This document shows positions 34,331 through 42,763 of a stretch of DNA of 64,000 nt, in pieces (positions within the stretch are counted from its first letter, which is position 1; each line of letters starts with the position of its first letter). Location: assembly GCA_017306865.1 (NCBI GenBank), contig JAFKHH010000012.1:310001-374000 (forward strand), read 5' to 3'. The translations under genes and the position numbers were made by a program. Below the pieces are notes generated by a model. That model was given only the letters and a program-made list of their open reading frames with translations, was not told where the DNA came from and made no database searches. Origin of the DNA: Filimonas sp. (GTDB lineage: Bacteria; Bacteroidota; Bacteroidia; Chitinophagales; Chitinophagaceae).

Positions 34331-34951
34331 ATGAAAGCGTTAGCAATATCCTTAAGTATAGCCTGCTGTATATACCTGGTTGCATGCAACCCGATAAAGC
34401 AGGCGGACCGCAAAGCCCAGAAAAACACCATCATTGATCTGTACCCACAATACCCGTTTGACTCGGCAGAAGCCAAGCGCGCACTCACTTATGGCGAGGT
34501 GAACATAACCGGCGTTGTCTATACAAAAGCCAAAAATGATTATGGTATTCGGATGGGCAAGCCTATCTATGGCAATAACCTGATGATCACATTGTTTCCT
34601 GTAACACCGTACTTTAATGAGTGGTATGCTATGCGAAAGCAAAAGGAGAATAAACGAACCCGTGTGTTTATGTCCGACACGGCATTCCATTACAGGCTAA
34701 CGACGCAGTCGGACGAGTATGGGCGTTTTAAATTTGAGAAAATGCGCCCGGGTAAATATTTCGTTCAGGCTATACTTGACTGGTACCTGACGAAGAACTA
34801 TAAAGATTATGTAGGTGGCGGCACGGATGGATATTACTCTGTAAGTTATTATCAATGGAAAACCTATAATGAAAACCACAGCGACAGGCTGGAACAATTT
34901 ATTGAGATTAAAGAAGGACAGAAAGAAAATGTGGTGCTAAAACTGCATTAG
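34331..34951 (+). CDS. Lipoprotein with a carboxypeptidase-regulatory-like beta domain
   Basis: The 206-residue protein has a lipoprotein signal (ISLSIACCIYLVAC, cysteine near residue 20). The mature part includes GEVNITGVVYTKAKN at the start of a beta sandwich and EYGRFKFEKMRPGKYFVQA, which matches the end of a CarboxypepD_reg or similar domain. These domains often sit in outer membrane assemblies. The gene is downstream of another lipoprotein and is probably co-transcribed with it. Confidence 0.68.
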   Translation: MKALAISLSIACCIYLVACNPIKQADRKAQKNTIIDLYPQYPFDSAEAKRALTYGEVNITGVVYTKAKNDYGIRMGKPIYGNNLMITLFPVTPYFNEWYAMRKQKENKRTRVFMSDTAFHYRLTTQSDEYGRFKFEKMRPGKYFVQAILDWYLTKNYKDYVGGGTDGYYSVSYYQWKTYNENHSDRLEQFIEIKEGQKENVVLKLH

Positions 34952-35136
34952 GTGAATTGTCAGTGGTGAATTGTGAATGGTCAATAGTGAAGGCTTTATA
35001 GCTGCTTTGTTATAGTAAGGTAAAGTATTACGGCTCTTCTGTGTTTCAGTGGCAAGTTTCGTTAAGGCCAGGAGCTGAACGATTGCTAAATCTGCCAGCT
35101 TATTTCACCATTCACCATTGACAACTCACCACTCAC
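34952..35136. repeat. Intergenic dyad repeat
   Basis: The words GTGAATTGTCAGTGGTGAAT (from about 34952) and, inverted, TTCACCATTCACCATTGACA (from 35105) bracket the gap. 34966-34991 matches, 25 of 26, the reverse complement of 27751-27776 in the kdp operon. Confidence 0.55.
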
Positions 35137-36467
35137 AGCTTATATTCCTCAATCTTCCTGTACAGCGTAGTAAGGCCGATGTTTAGCAATCTTGCTGCTT
35201 CGGCTTTATTGCCTTTTGTATGATTGAGCACACGTTGTATGTGCAGCTTCTCCACGCTGGCAAGGTCAAATGCAGAAATGCCAGTGCCTGCTACATGTGT
35301 ATTTCTGAATTCATAAGGAAGATCATCCGGTGCCAGTTCTTCTGTTTCACAAAGAATGCAGGCCCGTTCAATAATATTTTTCAGTTCGCGTATGTTGCCC
35401 CGCCAGTTATGAGAGATCAGTTGTTGTAAGGCCTCTTTATTAGTACCGGTAATAAACTTGCCTAGTTTCTTATTGAACAGTTGAATATAAAAGGATACAA
35501 ATGCAGGAATATCTTCTTTACGTTCATTCAGTGACGGGAGTGTTATTGTAAATACGTTGAGTCTGTAATAAAGATCTTCGCGGAACTTGCCAGCCTGCGC
35601 TTCTTCTTCCAGGTTCCTGTTAGTCGCTGCTATTATACGTACATCTGCAGTTGTTGTCTTTGTATCACCTACCTTAATATATTCCTTGTTTTCCAGCACC
35701 CGCAGCAACTTTGCCTGTAGTTCCAGCGGCATCTCACCTATTTCATCCAAAAACAAAGTGCCTTTATCGGCTTCTTCTATCAATCCCTTTTTATCTTTTG
35801 TGGCGCCTGTAAATGCACCTGCTTTATGCCCGAATATTTCACTCTCCAGCAGTTCCTTTGTAAATGCGCTGCAATTGATGGCAACAAAGCTGTGTTTATC
35901 TCGCTTACTATTGTAGTGAATGGCCTGGGCAAAAACCTCTTTACCACTGCCCGTTTCTCCCATTAGCAAAACGGTTGCATCCGTCTGGCTTACCTTTTGG
36001 GCGAGTGTGATAGCGTTTTTAATACTGGGGGAGTTGCCAAGAATTGTTTCGAAGCTATATTTCTTACCTACCTGCTTCTCCAGTTGTGTTATACGTTTTT
36101 GCAGCGAAACTTTTTCTACTGCACGCGCAACGAGCGGGATGATCTTTTCATTGTCATCACCTTTGGTAATGTAGTCAAATGCGCCATTCTTCATTGACTG
36201 AACGCCATCTGTGATATTACCGTAAGCGGTTAATAAGATTATTTCTGTTTGGGGAAATTTGCTTTTGAAAGATAAAACGAGTTCAACGCCGTTTGCATCC
36301 GGCAATTTTACATCACAAATGATCACGTCAGGTAGCTCCTTCTCTGCCAGCTTAATGGCCTGGGCCGCATTACCGGCCTCCAATACCATATAATTTTCCA
36401 GGCGGAGTATTCTTGCAAGTAATGACCTTAGCTTTTCTTCATCGTCTACGATCAATAGTTTAGCCAC
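35133..36467 (-). CDS. NtrC-type sigma-54-dependent response regulator
   Basis: The 444-residue protein has a receiver (LLIVDDEEKLRSLL; aspartate in VIICDVKLPDANG), a AAA+ domain with Walker A GETGSGKEVF, the sigma-54-contacting GAFTGA loop, Walker B GTLFLDEIGEMP, and a Fis-type helix-turn-helix at the C-terminus (GNKAEAARLLNIGLTTLYRK). It activates sigma-54 promoters after phosphorylation. No cognate kinase is next to it. It may be the missing partner of the kdp kinase, since no kdpE is present, but the distance of about 5.4 kb makes this only a hypothesis. Confidence 0.93.
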   Translation of the reverse strand: MAKLLIVDDEEKLRSLLARILRLENYMVLEAGNAAQAIKLAEKELPDVIICDVKLPDANGVELVLSFKSKFPQTEIILLTAYGNITDGVQSMKNGAFDYITKGDDNEKIIPLVARAVEKVSLQKRITQLEKQVGKKYSFETILGNSPSIKNAITLAQKVSQTDATVLLMGETGSGKEVFAQAIHYNSKRDKHSFVAINCSAFTKELLESEIFGHKAGAFTGATKDKKGLIEEADKGTLFLDEIGEMPLELQAKLLRVLENKEYIKVGDTKTTTADVRIIAATNRNLEEEAQAGKFREDLYYRLNVFTITLPSLNERKEDIPAFVSFYIQLFNKKLGKFITGTNKEALQQLISHNWRGNIRELKNIIERACILCETEELAPDDLPYEFRNTHVAGTGISAFDLASVEKLHIQRVLNHTKGNKAEAARLLNIGLTTLYRKIEEYKL

Positions 36468-36486
36468 GTGTAACGTATATTTTGCA

Positions 36487-36494
36487 CAAATGTA
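36487..36494 (-). promoter_or_regulatory. -7 box of the sigma-54 activator gene
   Basis: The minus strand reads TACATTTG, matching TAnnTTTG, 19 bp before the start codon. No clear -33 box. Confidence 0.4.
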
Positions 36495-36573
36495 CAGGAA
36501 GCTATAATGGTAATAGTATAATTAGTGGACCGGCGAGCTCAAATTTGGTGTTGTATGAGGTACTGCGAAGAGG

Positions 36574-36951
36574 TTAGGCTTCGGTTAGCTGATTCATATC
36601 AGACAATCTCTTTACACGAAGAGAAAGCTCTTGTGGGTCGAACGGTTTTGTAATAAAGTCATTAGCCCCCAGCATAAATGCCTCCATTACGGTATCTTCT
36701 TCATCTATGGCAGAAAGTACTATAATAGGTATTTCCTGTCTGTAGGAGGAGCGTATTATACCAATTAATTCCAGCCCTGAGGTAAAAGGCATCATAATGT
36801 CTGTAATGATAAGCTGCGGGGAAAACGCCTGTAATTTATTTAAAGCATCTCTTCCGTCGGTTGCTGTTATTACATCGTAACCAGTACTTTTTAAATGTTG
36901 CTCAAGCGCGAGTAAGGTTAACGGTTCATCCTCTGCTATCAATATCTTCAT
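36574..36951 (-). CDS. Stand-alone receiver-domain protein
   Basis: The 125-residue protein consists only of a receiver: LIAEDEPLTLLAL, phosphoacceptor aspartate in IITDIMMPFTSG (about residue 52) and the lysine in DFITKPFDPQEL. No output domain is present. Such proteins act in phosphorelays or on kinases and motors. It lies 106 bp upstream of the sigma-54 activator gene on the same strand. Confidence 0.88.
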   Translation of the reverse strand: MKILIAEDEPLTLLALEQHLKSTGYDVITATDGRDALNKLQAFSPQLIITDIMMPFTSGLELIGIIRSSYRQEIPIIVLSAIDEEDTVMEAFMLGANDFITKPFDPQELSLRVKRLSDMNQLTEA

Positions 36952-37264
36952 AGTTCACAGTTTGGTGATAGGATCTCGGGGTGTTTTTTCATAAAATCCG
37001 TCGTGAAAAATAGTGATCTTTTTCGACACTAAAAACTCCGGCGTATTAAATTAAACGCTTGTATGTCTTTTTTAGTGTTACAACTTAACATCTGTCCGGA
37101 ATAAAAAGTTTAAGCCTTAAAGGTGCCGGGTTGCCACTTATCCGGCTTTAAAATAAAAAAGACATGCTTTTGGCTTATTTTTAACCACTTTGATGATGGC
37201 AATTCTTTTATTTTTGCCTGATTAACAGTGTAAATCAGAAAAAGCAACAATCAATTTAAACTGC
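36952..37264. other. 313-bp intergenic region with one promoter
   Basis: This gap holds the promoter at 37189-37216 and a hairpin-like stretch (AAAG..GCCGG with CCGGCTTT) near 37118-37150. No further gene was seen on either strand. Confidence 0.5.
37189..37216 (+). promoter_or_regulatory. Promoter of the outer membrane barrel gene
   Basis: TTTG (37189-37192) and TATTTTTG (37209-37216) are 16 bp apart, a full match to the Bacteroidota boxes. The leader is about 45 nt. Confidence 0.65.
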
Positions 37265-38011
37265 ATGATGAAAAAAATACTAATGGCAGCGCTATTTTTA
37301 GCTGCTGTTGCAGGGGTAAAAGCTCAAGATCAACCGGCTAAAAAGAACAAGTATAGCAATATAGATCTGAGCAGCAGGGCAAACGATCACTTTATGATCC
37401 AATTCGGATATATAAATATGGGAAGTGTGCCGGATAGCATCCATTCTTCTGGATTTTCCCGTTTTTTCAATTTCTACGTAATGTTCGATAAGCCTTTCAA
37501 AAGCAACCCTCACTTCAGTTTGGGTATAGGTGCAGGGCTTGGTACGGACAACTACTTCTTTAAGAATCAATACGTAGATCTAAAGGCAAACGCCTCTAAA
37601 TTACCTTTCAGATCAGCAGTGCCGGGAACGGATTCTGCAAACTACAAGAAATTTAAGCTGGCTACATTAATGGTAGAAGTGCCATTGGAACTGCGTTACG
37701 TAGCTAATCCAGTACAGCCGGACAAAGGTATCAAAGCTGCGCTGGGCCTTAAATTCGGCTACTTGCTGAAAGGCTATACTAAAGGTAAAAACCTGGTGAA
37801 CAAAACTGGCGGAAGTGTTTACGGTTCTTCTTACATCCTGAAAGAAAGCGATAAAAACTTCCTGAACAGCACTCGTATCGTAGCAACGGGTAGAATCGGC
37901 ATGGGTAATTTCTCCCTGTCAGGTTCGTACCAGTTGACATCTATCCTGAAAAGTGGAGCAGGTCCGGATATTAGACCTTACACTATCGGGTTGACAATTA
38001 GCGGTTTATAG
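37265..38011 (+). CDS. Outer membrane beta-barrel protein
   Basis: The 248-residue precursor has a signal peptide (KKILMAALFLAAVAGVKAQ) and a series of amphipathic strands with glycine turns, for example FMIQFGYINMGS, FSLGIGAGLGTDNYF and AALGLKFGYLLKG, ending in TIGLTISGL. This is the pattern of small PorT/outer membrane barrel families in Bacteroidota. Function is not known. Start may be the first or second of two adjacent ATG codons. Confidence 0.75.
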   Translation: MMKKILMAALFLAAVAGVKAQDQPAKKNKYSNIDLSSRANDHFMIQFGYINMGSVPDSIHSSGFSRFFNFYVMFDKPFKSNPHFSLGIGAGLGTDNYFFKNQYVDLKANASKLPFRSAVPGTDSANYKKFKLATLMVEVPLELRYVANPVQPDKGIKAALGLKFGYLLKGYTKGKNLVNKTGGSVYGSSYILKESDKNFLNSTRIVATGRIGMGNFSLSGSYQLTSILKSGAGPDIRPYTIGLTISGL

Positions 38012-38030
38012 ATTATTAAAATATAAAAGA

Positions 38031-38068
38031 ATGGTTGGCGGCCTTATGGGCTAGCCAGCCATTTTTTA
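38031..38068 (+). terminator. Terminator of the barrel gene
   Basis: ATGGTTGGC and GCCAGCCAT form a 9-bp stem followed by TTTTTTATT. Confidence 0.75.
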
Positions 38069-38116
38069 TTTATCGCTATGTTACGGCATTTCAATAGGCC
38101 TTACCATTCAACAACG

Positions 38117-38124
38117 TATTTTTG
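38117..38124 (+). promoter_or_regulatory. -7 box of hflX
   Basis: TATTTTTG matches TAnnTTTG and ends 15 nt before the TTG start codon. Confidence 0.5.
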
Positions 38125-38139
38125 TAAAAAAGATTCAAT

Positions 38140-39330
38140 TTGATAGAGAAGCAACAGAAAATTAAGAGTGAAGAAAAAGCCGTGCTGGTAGGCGTGATCC
38201 AAAAAGGCCAGACGGATGAAGAGGCGAATGAGTATATGGATGAGCTTGCTTTCCTTGCAGAAACAGCCGGCGCCACTGCCGTAAAACGATTCACTCAAAA
38301 ACTGGCACACCCGGATAGCCGCACTTTTGTGGGTAAGGGTAAGCTGGAAGAGATACGTAATTACATTCAGGGAAAAGAAATAGCCCTGGTAATATTTGAT
38401 GATGAGCTGACAGGATCGCAGATAGCCAATATAGAAAAAGAGCTGGGGACTAAAACGATAGACCGCAGTGACCTTATTCTCGACATATTTGCCGCAAGGG
38501 CTAGGACAGCCCAGGCAAAGGTGCAGGTAGAGCTGGCGCAATATCAATACCTGCTTCCAAGACTGAAAGGGATGTGGAAGCACCTGGAAAGACAAGGTGG
38601 GGGTATTGGTACAAGAGGTCCGGGTGAAACGGAAATAGAAACTGACCGCCGTATTGTAAAGGATAAGATATCGCTGCTGCGTAAGAGACTGTCGGAAATA
38701 GATAAGCAGGCTTTTACACAACGTAAAGACCGTGGTGAGTTCATTCGCGTAGCATTGGTCGGTTATACCAATGTAGGCAAAAGCACTTTGATGAACCTGC
38801 TGAGTAAAAGTGAAGTGTTTGCTGAGAATAAACTCTTTGCCACACTGGATACAACAACACGTAAAGTAGTTTTTGAGAATACACCTTTCCTGTTAAGTGA
38901 CACGGTTGGTTTCATCCGAAAATTGCCACATCATTTGGTGGAAAGCTTTAAAAGTACGCTGGATGAGGTGCGTGAAGCCGATATCCTGATCCATGTAGTA
39001 GATGTATCGCATCCACAATATGAAGACCATATAGGTGTGGTAAATAAAACACTGCAGGAGTTAAAAGCGTTTGAAAAACCTATCCTTACTGTGTTCAATA
39101 AAATGGACCTGTATGAAAAAAGGAATTTCGACGAATGGCTGGAGGATGAAGTAAAAGTGGACATTCTGCGTGAATTACGTGAGCGCTGGGAACATGTTAC
39201 GGATGGCAACTGCATCTTCGTTTCGGCAACAGAGCGAATAAACATTGATGAACTACGCAGTTTTGTGCTGACGAAAGTGCGTGAAATGTACCAGATAAGA
39301 TATCCATACAAAACAGCCTTCTTCTATTAA
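38140..39330 (+). CDS. hflX: GTPase HflX
   Basis: The 396-residue GTPase rescues stalled or heat-damaged ribosomes. The N-terminal HflX domain (with RTFVGKGKLEEI and QYLLPRLKGMWKHLERQGGG), the linker helices GPGETEIETDRR, and the G domain (GYTNVGKSTLMN, DTVGFIRKLPH, NKMD) are all present. Start: TTG at 38140 is the only option because an in-frame stop lies 12-15 nt upstream. Confidence 0.95.
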   Translation: MIEKQQKIKSEEKAVLVGVIQKGQTDEEANEYMDELAFLAETAGATAVKRFTQKLAHPDSRTFVGKGKLEEIRNYIQGKEIALVIFDDELTGSQIANIEKELGTKTIDRSDLILDIFAARARTAQAKVQVELAQYQYLLPRLKGMWKHLERQGGGIGTRGPGETEIETDRRIVKDKISLLRKRLSEIDKQAFTQRKDRGEFIRVALVGYTNVGKSTLMNLLSKSEVFAENKLFATLDTTTRKVVFENTPFLLSDTVGFIRKLPHHLVESFKSTLDEVREADILIHVVDVSHPQYEDHIGVVNKTLQELKAFEKPILTVFNKMDLYEKRNFDEWLEDEVKVDILRELRERWEHVTDGNCIFVSATERINIDELRSFVLTKVREMYQIRYPYKTAFFY

Positions 39331-39340
39331 CAGCTTCATA

Positions 39341-39396
39341 GTTTCAATGTTTCATGTGTTTCACTCAGGTAAATGAAACGCATGAAACTTTGAAAC
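39341..39396. repeat. Inverted repeat with 23-bp arms
   Basis: GTTTCAATGTTTCATGTGTT... (39341-39363) and TGAAACGCATGAAACTTTG... (39374-39396) are complementary at 21 of 23 positions. It fills most of the gap between hflX and the Rieske gene. It could terminate hflX, or belong to the dispersed repeat group. Confidence 0.65.
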
Positions 39397-39415
39397 ATTC
39401 AAACGATGACTTTTC

Positions 39416-39769
39416 ATGTCTAAGAAAATAAAGTGGCACAAGTTTGCAGATGCTCTCAGCGAAATACCGTGGCAGGATAACAAGATGGCAATAGTAGAAG
39501 CCGGTGGTAAAAAGCTCACAATAGCCCTTTTTAATGATGGACTGTATGCCTTTGCTCATAAATGTCCGCATGCCAGCGGCATTATGGCCGATGGCTTTAT
39601 AGATGCAATGGGCAATGCCGTTTGCCCATTGCATCGTTATAAATTTAGCCTTACCAACGGGCGCAATGTAAGTGGTGAAGGATATTACCTGAAAACGTAT
39701 GCTACAGAAATACGTGAAGATGGCATCTACATAGGCTTTGAAGAAAGCGGTTTGTTTAGTTGGCTATAA
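39416..39769 (+). CDS. Rieske 2Fe-2S ferredoxin-like protein
   Basis: The 117-residue soluble protein has both Rieske cluster motifs: CPHASG (C-x-H) and CPLHRYKFSLTNG (C-x-x-H), holding a 2Fe-2S cluster with two cysteines and two histidines. Small Rieske proteins like this supply electrons to oxygenases or reductases. The redox partner is not encoded nearby. Confidence 0.88.
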   Translation: MSKKIKWHKFADALSEIPWQDNKMAIVEAGGKKLTIALFNDGLYAFAHKCPHASGIMADGFIDAMGNAVCPLHRYKFSLTNGRNVSGEGYYLKTYATEIREDGIYIGFEESGLFSWL

Positions 39770-39905
39770 GTATGTACGATGTTAGATGTACGATGTAAAA
39801 GCGATAAGTGCAAAATACGAAGTACAAAGTACGAAATGGCGTCTCTTTGTGTTCCTTGTGAAATAGCCTTGTGACCTTTGTGGTTAAATTGCCGCATGAA
39901 GCCAC
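39770..39905. repeat. Intergenic low-complexity repeat
   Basis: Words such as GTACGATGT (twice), GAAGTACAAAGTACGA and CTTTGTGTTCCTTGTG fill this gap. GAAGTACAAAGTACGA recurs in reverse near 59250 and CTTTGTGTTCCTTGTG recurs at about 61995. Confidence 0.5.
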
Positions 39906-39909
39906 CATG

Positions 39910-42408
39910 TTAGTTCGATGCCGAGTAATTACTCTTTGTCAGAATATCTTTCATCTTCAGGCTAATATCCTGCGCCAGCTCCTTTCTTCCCTGCCCCGCA
40001 TAAATAGCGCGTAAAATATCATACGCCAGCAAACTATACATAGACAGCTTGTTGTTGTGCATAATTGACAATGCACGTTGCGCAAGCCGCGCAGATTCAT
40101 CATACTTTTTATGCTTTAGAAAATGCTTGGCCTTATACAGCGTAAAGAGTGTATTATTCAGGCTATACTCACCGGGATAGAAAACATCTTCAGATATTGG
40201 TTCCTCGCAACAGATGCCGGATGAGTCGATAGATGATAAACTATAATTGCGCAATATTTTTATAATAGTAGCAATAGTAGAAGGCAGGTTCAGCCCGGCG
40301 TTTGCAATGGTAGAAGAGAACTGGTCAATAAATAGTAGCAATGGCTCGCCTGGTGTAACAAATAATAAATAGTGAGATAGTAATAAGAAGTTGAAACAAA
40401 TAGCCGGCAGGTCTTCTTCTGAAGATGTGCTGATCTTTTGCAACAACAGATCTGTAACCTCCATGTTAATATCTTCATCTACATCATAACGCACAAGGTC
40501 CAGCGCAGCGATCATTAATTTCTTTTGAATAGCAAACAGTGCATTTTCCTCCGTCTTGTCCAGGCTTCTGTACGTTTTAAGATAGCTCTCCGCTTTTGCT
40601 ACGTTTAATTGAGTGATCGATTGCATGAACAGTAAGCATAACAGGTTTTTCTTGTGGTGAATATGTTCAGTAAGAGAAAGCAGTGTGGCAAAGAACATTT
40701 CTTTTTTATGGTTGATGAAACCATACAGCTCTGTATATACAAGATAATGGTCGGCCAGGTGATATTTATCTTCTATCAGTGAGATCTGTTCTTTCAATGA
40801 AGCATTTTCTTCATACAGTTTCAGCAGGAATTCAAATATTTCCATTTGCTCCTGGCGAGTAACAAACCGTGACTGGAATATACGTGTTACATAATGCTGC
40901 TTGTTCAGATCCAAAATGTACAGGATCAGCCCTTTTAGCAACGCGCCCTTCATGTCTGCCAGTTCTTTATTCATTGCGATTGTTTCCAGCAAACTGTCTG
41001 TAATAGAGTTGCCATTTTGTGCAACCAGGGTTGACACAATAAAGTATTGCTCTATATAGATAGTTGTAAAGCGAAGCTTTGCCGGTGAAAGGGGAGAGCT
41101 GGCTGTATCTTTTTCTTCTGTAAGTATATTGTAATTAAGTAGTAGTGTGTAAGAGCTTGCAGCAATTGGGTCAATAATATCTGGCTCCGTCATCTTTTTT
41201 ACGCCATAGTTGATCCTGTCCTGCACCAGCTTTTCAATGATCTTTAATTTTTCATTCTTTAAGGAGTCAAATGCAAAGTGATGTTTAATAAACGACTGCG
41301 TAATCTTCCACAAAATGAGATCGGCTTTCCCGTCTTCTAATTCCTTCAAACAATTTGTAGTACAAAGTATTTCAAGATAACGTGCGAAAGAAAGAAAGTT
41401 GATAAAATGCTTGCCAGCCTGTTGCAGGTAATAATCATCTACATTGTAGTTATTGATCACAGTTGTGATCTCTTCTTCCCGCATAAATAATGTCTGGCTT
41501 ACTGAAATATCGTTCAGTGTTTCGTCAGGCATCAGGAAGTATTTGTTATAGAAAATACTACTGGTAAAAGAGTACATAAATTGTTTCCATGTAGAAGGCT
41601 GCATAGAAACGATGATCTTTACTTCATTATATTGCCTGGTCGCATTAATGAACTCTACAATGTTGGTTAAGATCACTTTCTGTTTGGCAGATGTAATAGA
41701 GCGTTCATCAAAACCGTCAATAATCAGCACAAAACGGCTATTGGCCGGCAATATTTCATGCGGTTCTTCCGTCCAGTGCATATAACGCCCCAGCCATTTT
41801 AATAAAGAGCCTTTGTATATCGCAATATTGTGCAGTTGGTGGGCATTAATAAAACAGCAAATATCCTTAGGGAATTCCGGTTTTTCCTTAAGCCATAGTG
41901 CTAATGCTGTATGCACCAGGGCAATGGACTTACCAAAACCAGATGGCGAAATGATCGGTAATATGTTTTTATCTGTAACTAAAAACTGGCGGATGAAATT
42001 GGTAAATGATTCTCGTGCAACAGTTTTAGCAAAGGAAATACCAGAAGCGTTACGAATAGCCTGTATGGTTTGTAACGAATGTTCCAGCCCCGTTTGTCTT
42101 AATAACTGGATCTCATTTTTTTCTTTCTCCCCCTTGTTTAGCTTATGTTGTTCATAGAAATCGTCCCACGATTTGTAATCTATATATAAAGCAAGCGCTT
42201 CAAGTGTATATATAGAAAAGTCGAAGCTCCTCTTCGCAAAACCCAGCACTCTCTTTAAAGTTGTTTCACTGATAGATTTCTCAGTTTTATTAAAGATAGC
42301 GGCAGAAAGATTTTTGCAATCAGATGGAGCCAGGTGTGTCTTGCCAAATTGATGCACGACCTTTTCCAACAACGAGTTGATCAGTTCTTCTTCAATAAAT
42401 ATTCTCAT
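39910..42408 (-). CDS. Large STAND-like P-loop NTPase
   Basis: The 832-residue protein begins with a helical domain of a Bacteroidota type (SISETTLKRVLGFAKRSFDF ... YKSWDDFYEQ, residues 45-90), followed by a nucleotide-binding domain with Walker A ISPSGFGKSIAL (about residue 150) and Walker B FVLIIDGFDER (about 230) then a conserved VSMQPSTWKQF. The C-terminal 500 residues are helical with repeat-like character (TPR-like). It has no signal peptide. The layout is that of STAND signalling ATPases, including NLR-like defence proteins, but the effector is not recognisable. It is divergent from the giant adhesin gene. The ATG at 42408 is chosen over a TTG at 42417. Confidence 0.68.
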   Translation of the reverse strand: MRIFIEEELINSLLEKVVHQFGKTHLAPSDCKNLSAAIFNKTEKSISETTLKRVLGFAKRSFDFSIYTLEALALYIDYKSWDDFYEQHKLNKGEKEKNEIQLLRQTGLEHSLQTIQAIRNASGISFAKTVARESFTNFIRQFLVTDKNILPIISPSGFGKSIALVHTALALWLKEKPEFPKDICCFINAHQLHNIAIYKGSLLKWLGRYMHWTEEPHEILPANSRFVLIIDGFDERSITSAKQKVILTNIVEFINATRQYNEVKIIVSMQPSTWKQFMYSFTSSIFYNKYFLMPDETLNDISVSQTLFMREEEITTVINNYNVDDYYLQQAGKHFINFLSFARYLEILCTTNCLKELEDGKADLILWKITQSFIKHHFAFDSLKNEKLKIIEKLVQDRINYGVKKMTEPDIIDPIAASSYTLLLNYNILTEEKDTASSPLSPAKLRFTTIYIEQYFIVSTLVAQNGNSITDSLLETIAMNKELADMKGALLKGLILYILDLNKQHYVTRIFQSRFVTRQEQMEIFEFLLKLYEENASLKEQISLIEDKYHLADHYLVYTELYGFINHKKEMFFATLLSLTEHIHHKKNLLCLLFMQSITQLNVAKAESYLKTYRSLDKTEENALFAIQKKLMIAALDLVRYDVDEDINMEVTDLLLQKISTSSEEDLPAICFNFLLLSHYLLFVTPGEPLLLFIDQFSSTIANAGLNLPSTIATIIKILRNYSLSSIDSSGICCEEPISEDVFYPGEYSLNNTLFTLYKAKHFLKHKKYDESARLAQRALSIMHNNKLSMYSLLAYDILRAIYAGQGRKELAQDISLKMKDILTKSNYSASN

Positions 42409-42579
42409 GATCTGCAATTACGTAACAGCTTATGCATAACGCAGAAGCCTGGTACAGGTTACCGGATTGACAATCTAATCTACGGGTTTAAACAAACGTG
42501 TTTGATCAAAAGTTGTTTGCTGAACAAAATGAACAAAGGTTTAATGGCTGAACGTAATGAATAAAAAAATGGGGGTCGT

Positions 42580-42593
42580 CAAAATTAGATTTG
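42580..42593. promoter_or_regulatory. Possible overlapping divergent -7 boxes
   Basis: CAAAATTAGATTTG contains TAGATTTG on the plus strand (toward the adhesin) and TAATTTTG on the minus strand (toward the NTPase), sharing the central TA. Distances to the two start codons are almost equal (about 171 nt). No -33 boxes are clear, so this remains tentative. Confidence 0.35.
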
Positions 42594-42636
42594 TTAAGTG
42601 ATTGCAAAGAAAGTCTCATGGGGGTTGAGTTTTTAG

Positions 42637-42659
42637 TATTTGAGATAATGACTCAAATA
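42637..42659. promoter_or_regulatory. Hairpin or operator upstream of the adhesin gene
   Basis: TATTTGAG and CTCAAATA are perfect complements with a 7-nt loop, in the leader of the giant gene. Confidence 0.4.
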
Positions 42660-42763
42660 TCTGTTTTTACTTCAATTAACGTGTAGAATCTCTGCAATAA
42701 TTTATCCAGACACCCATTAGTCCAACCCGAAGAATCTAACTGTTAAAAGATTAAACCAGTATT

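Larger units (their letters stand above)
42409..42763. other. 355-bp divergent intergenic region
   Basis: The gap has a possible bidirectional promoter at 42580-42593, the palindrome TTTGATCAAA (42501-42510) and a hairpin at 42637-42659. No extra gene was seen. Confidence 0.5.
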
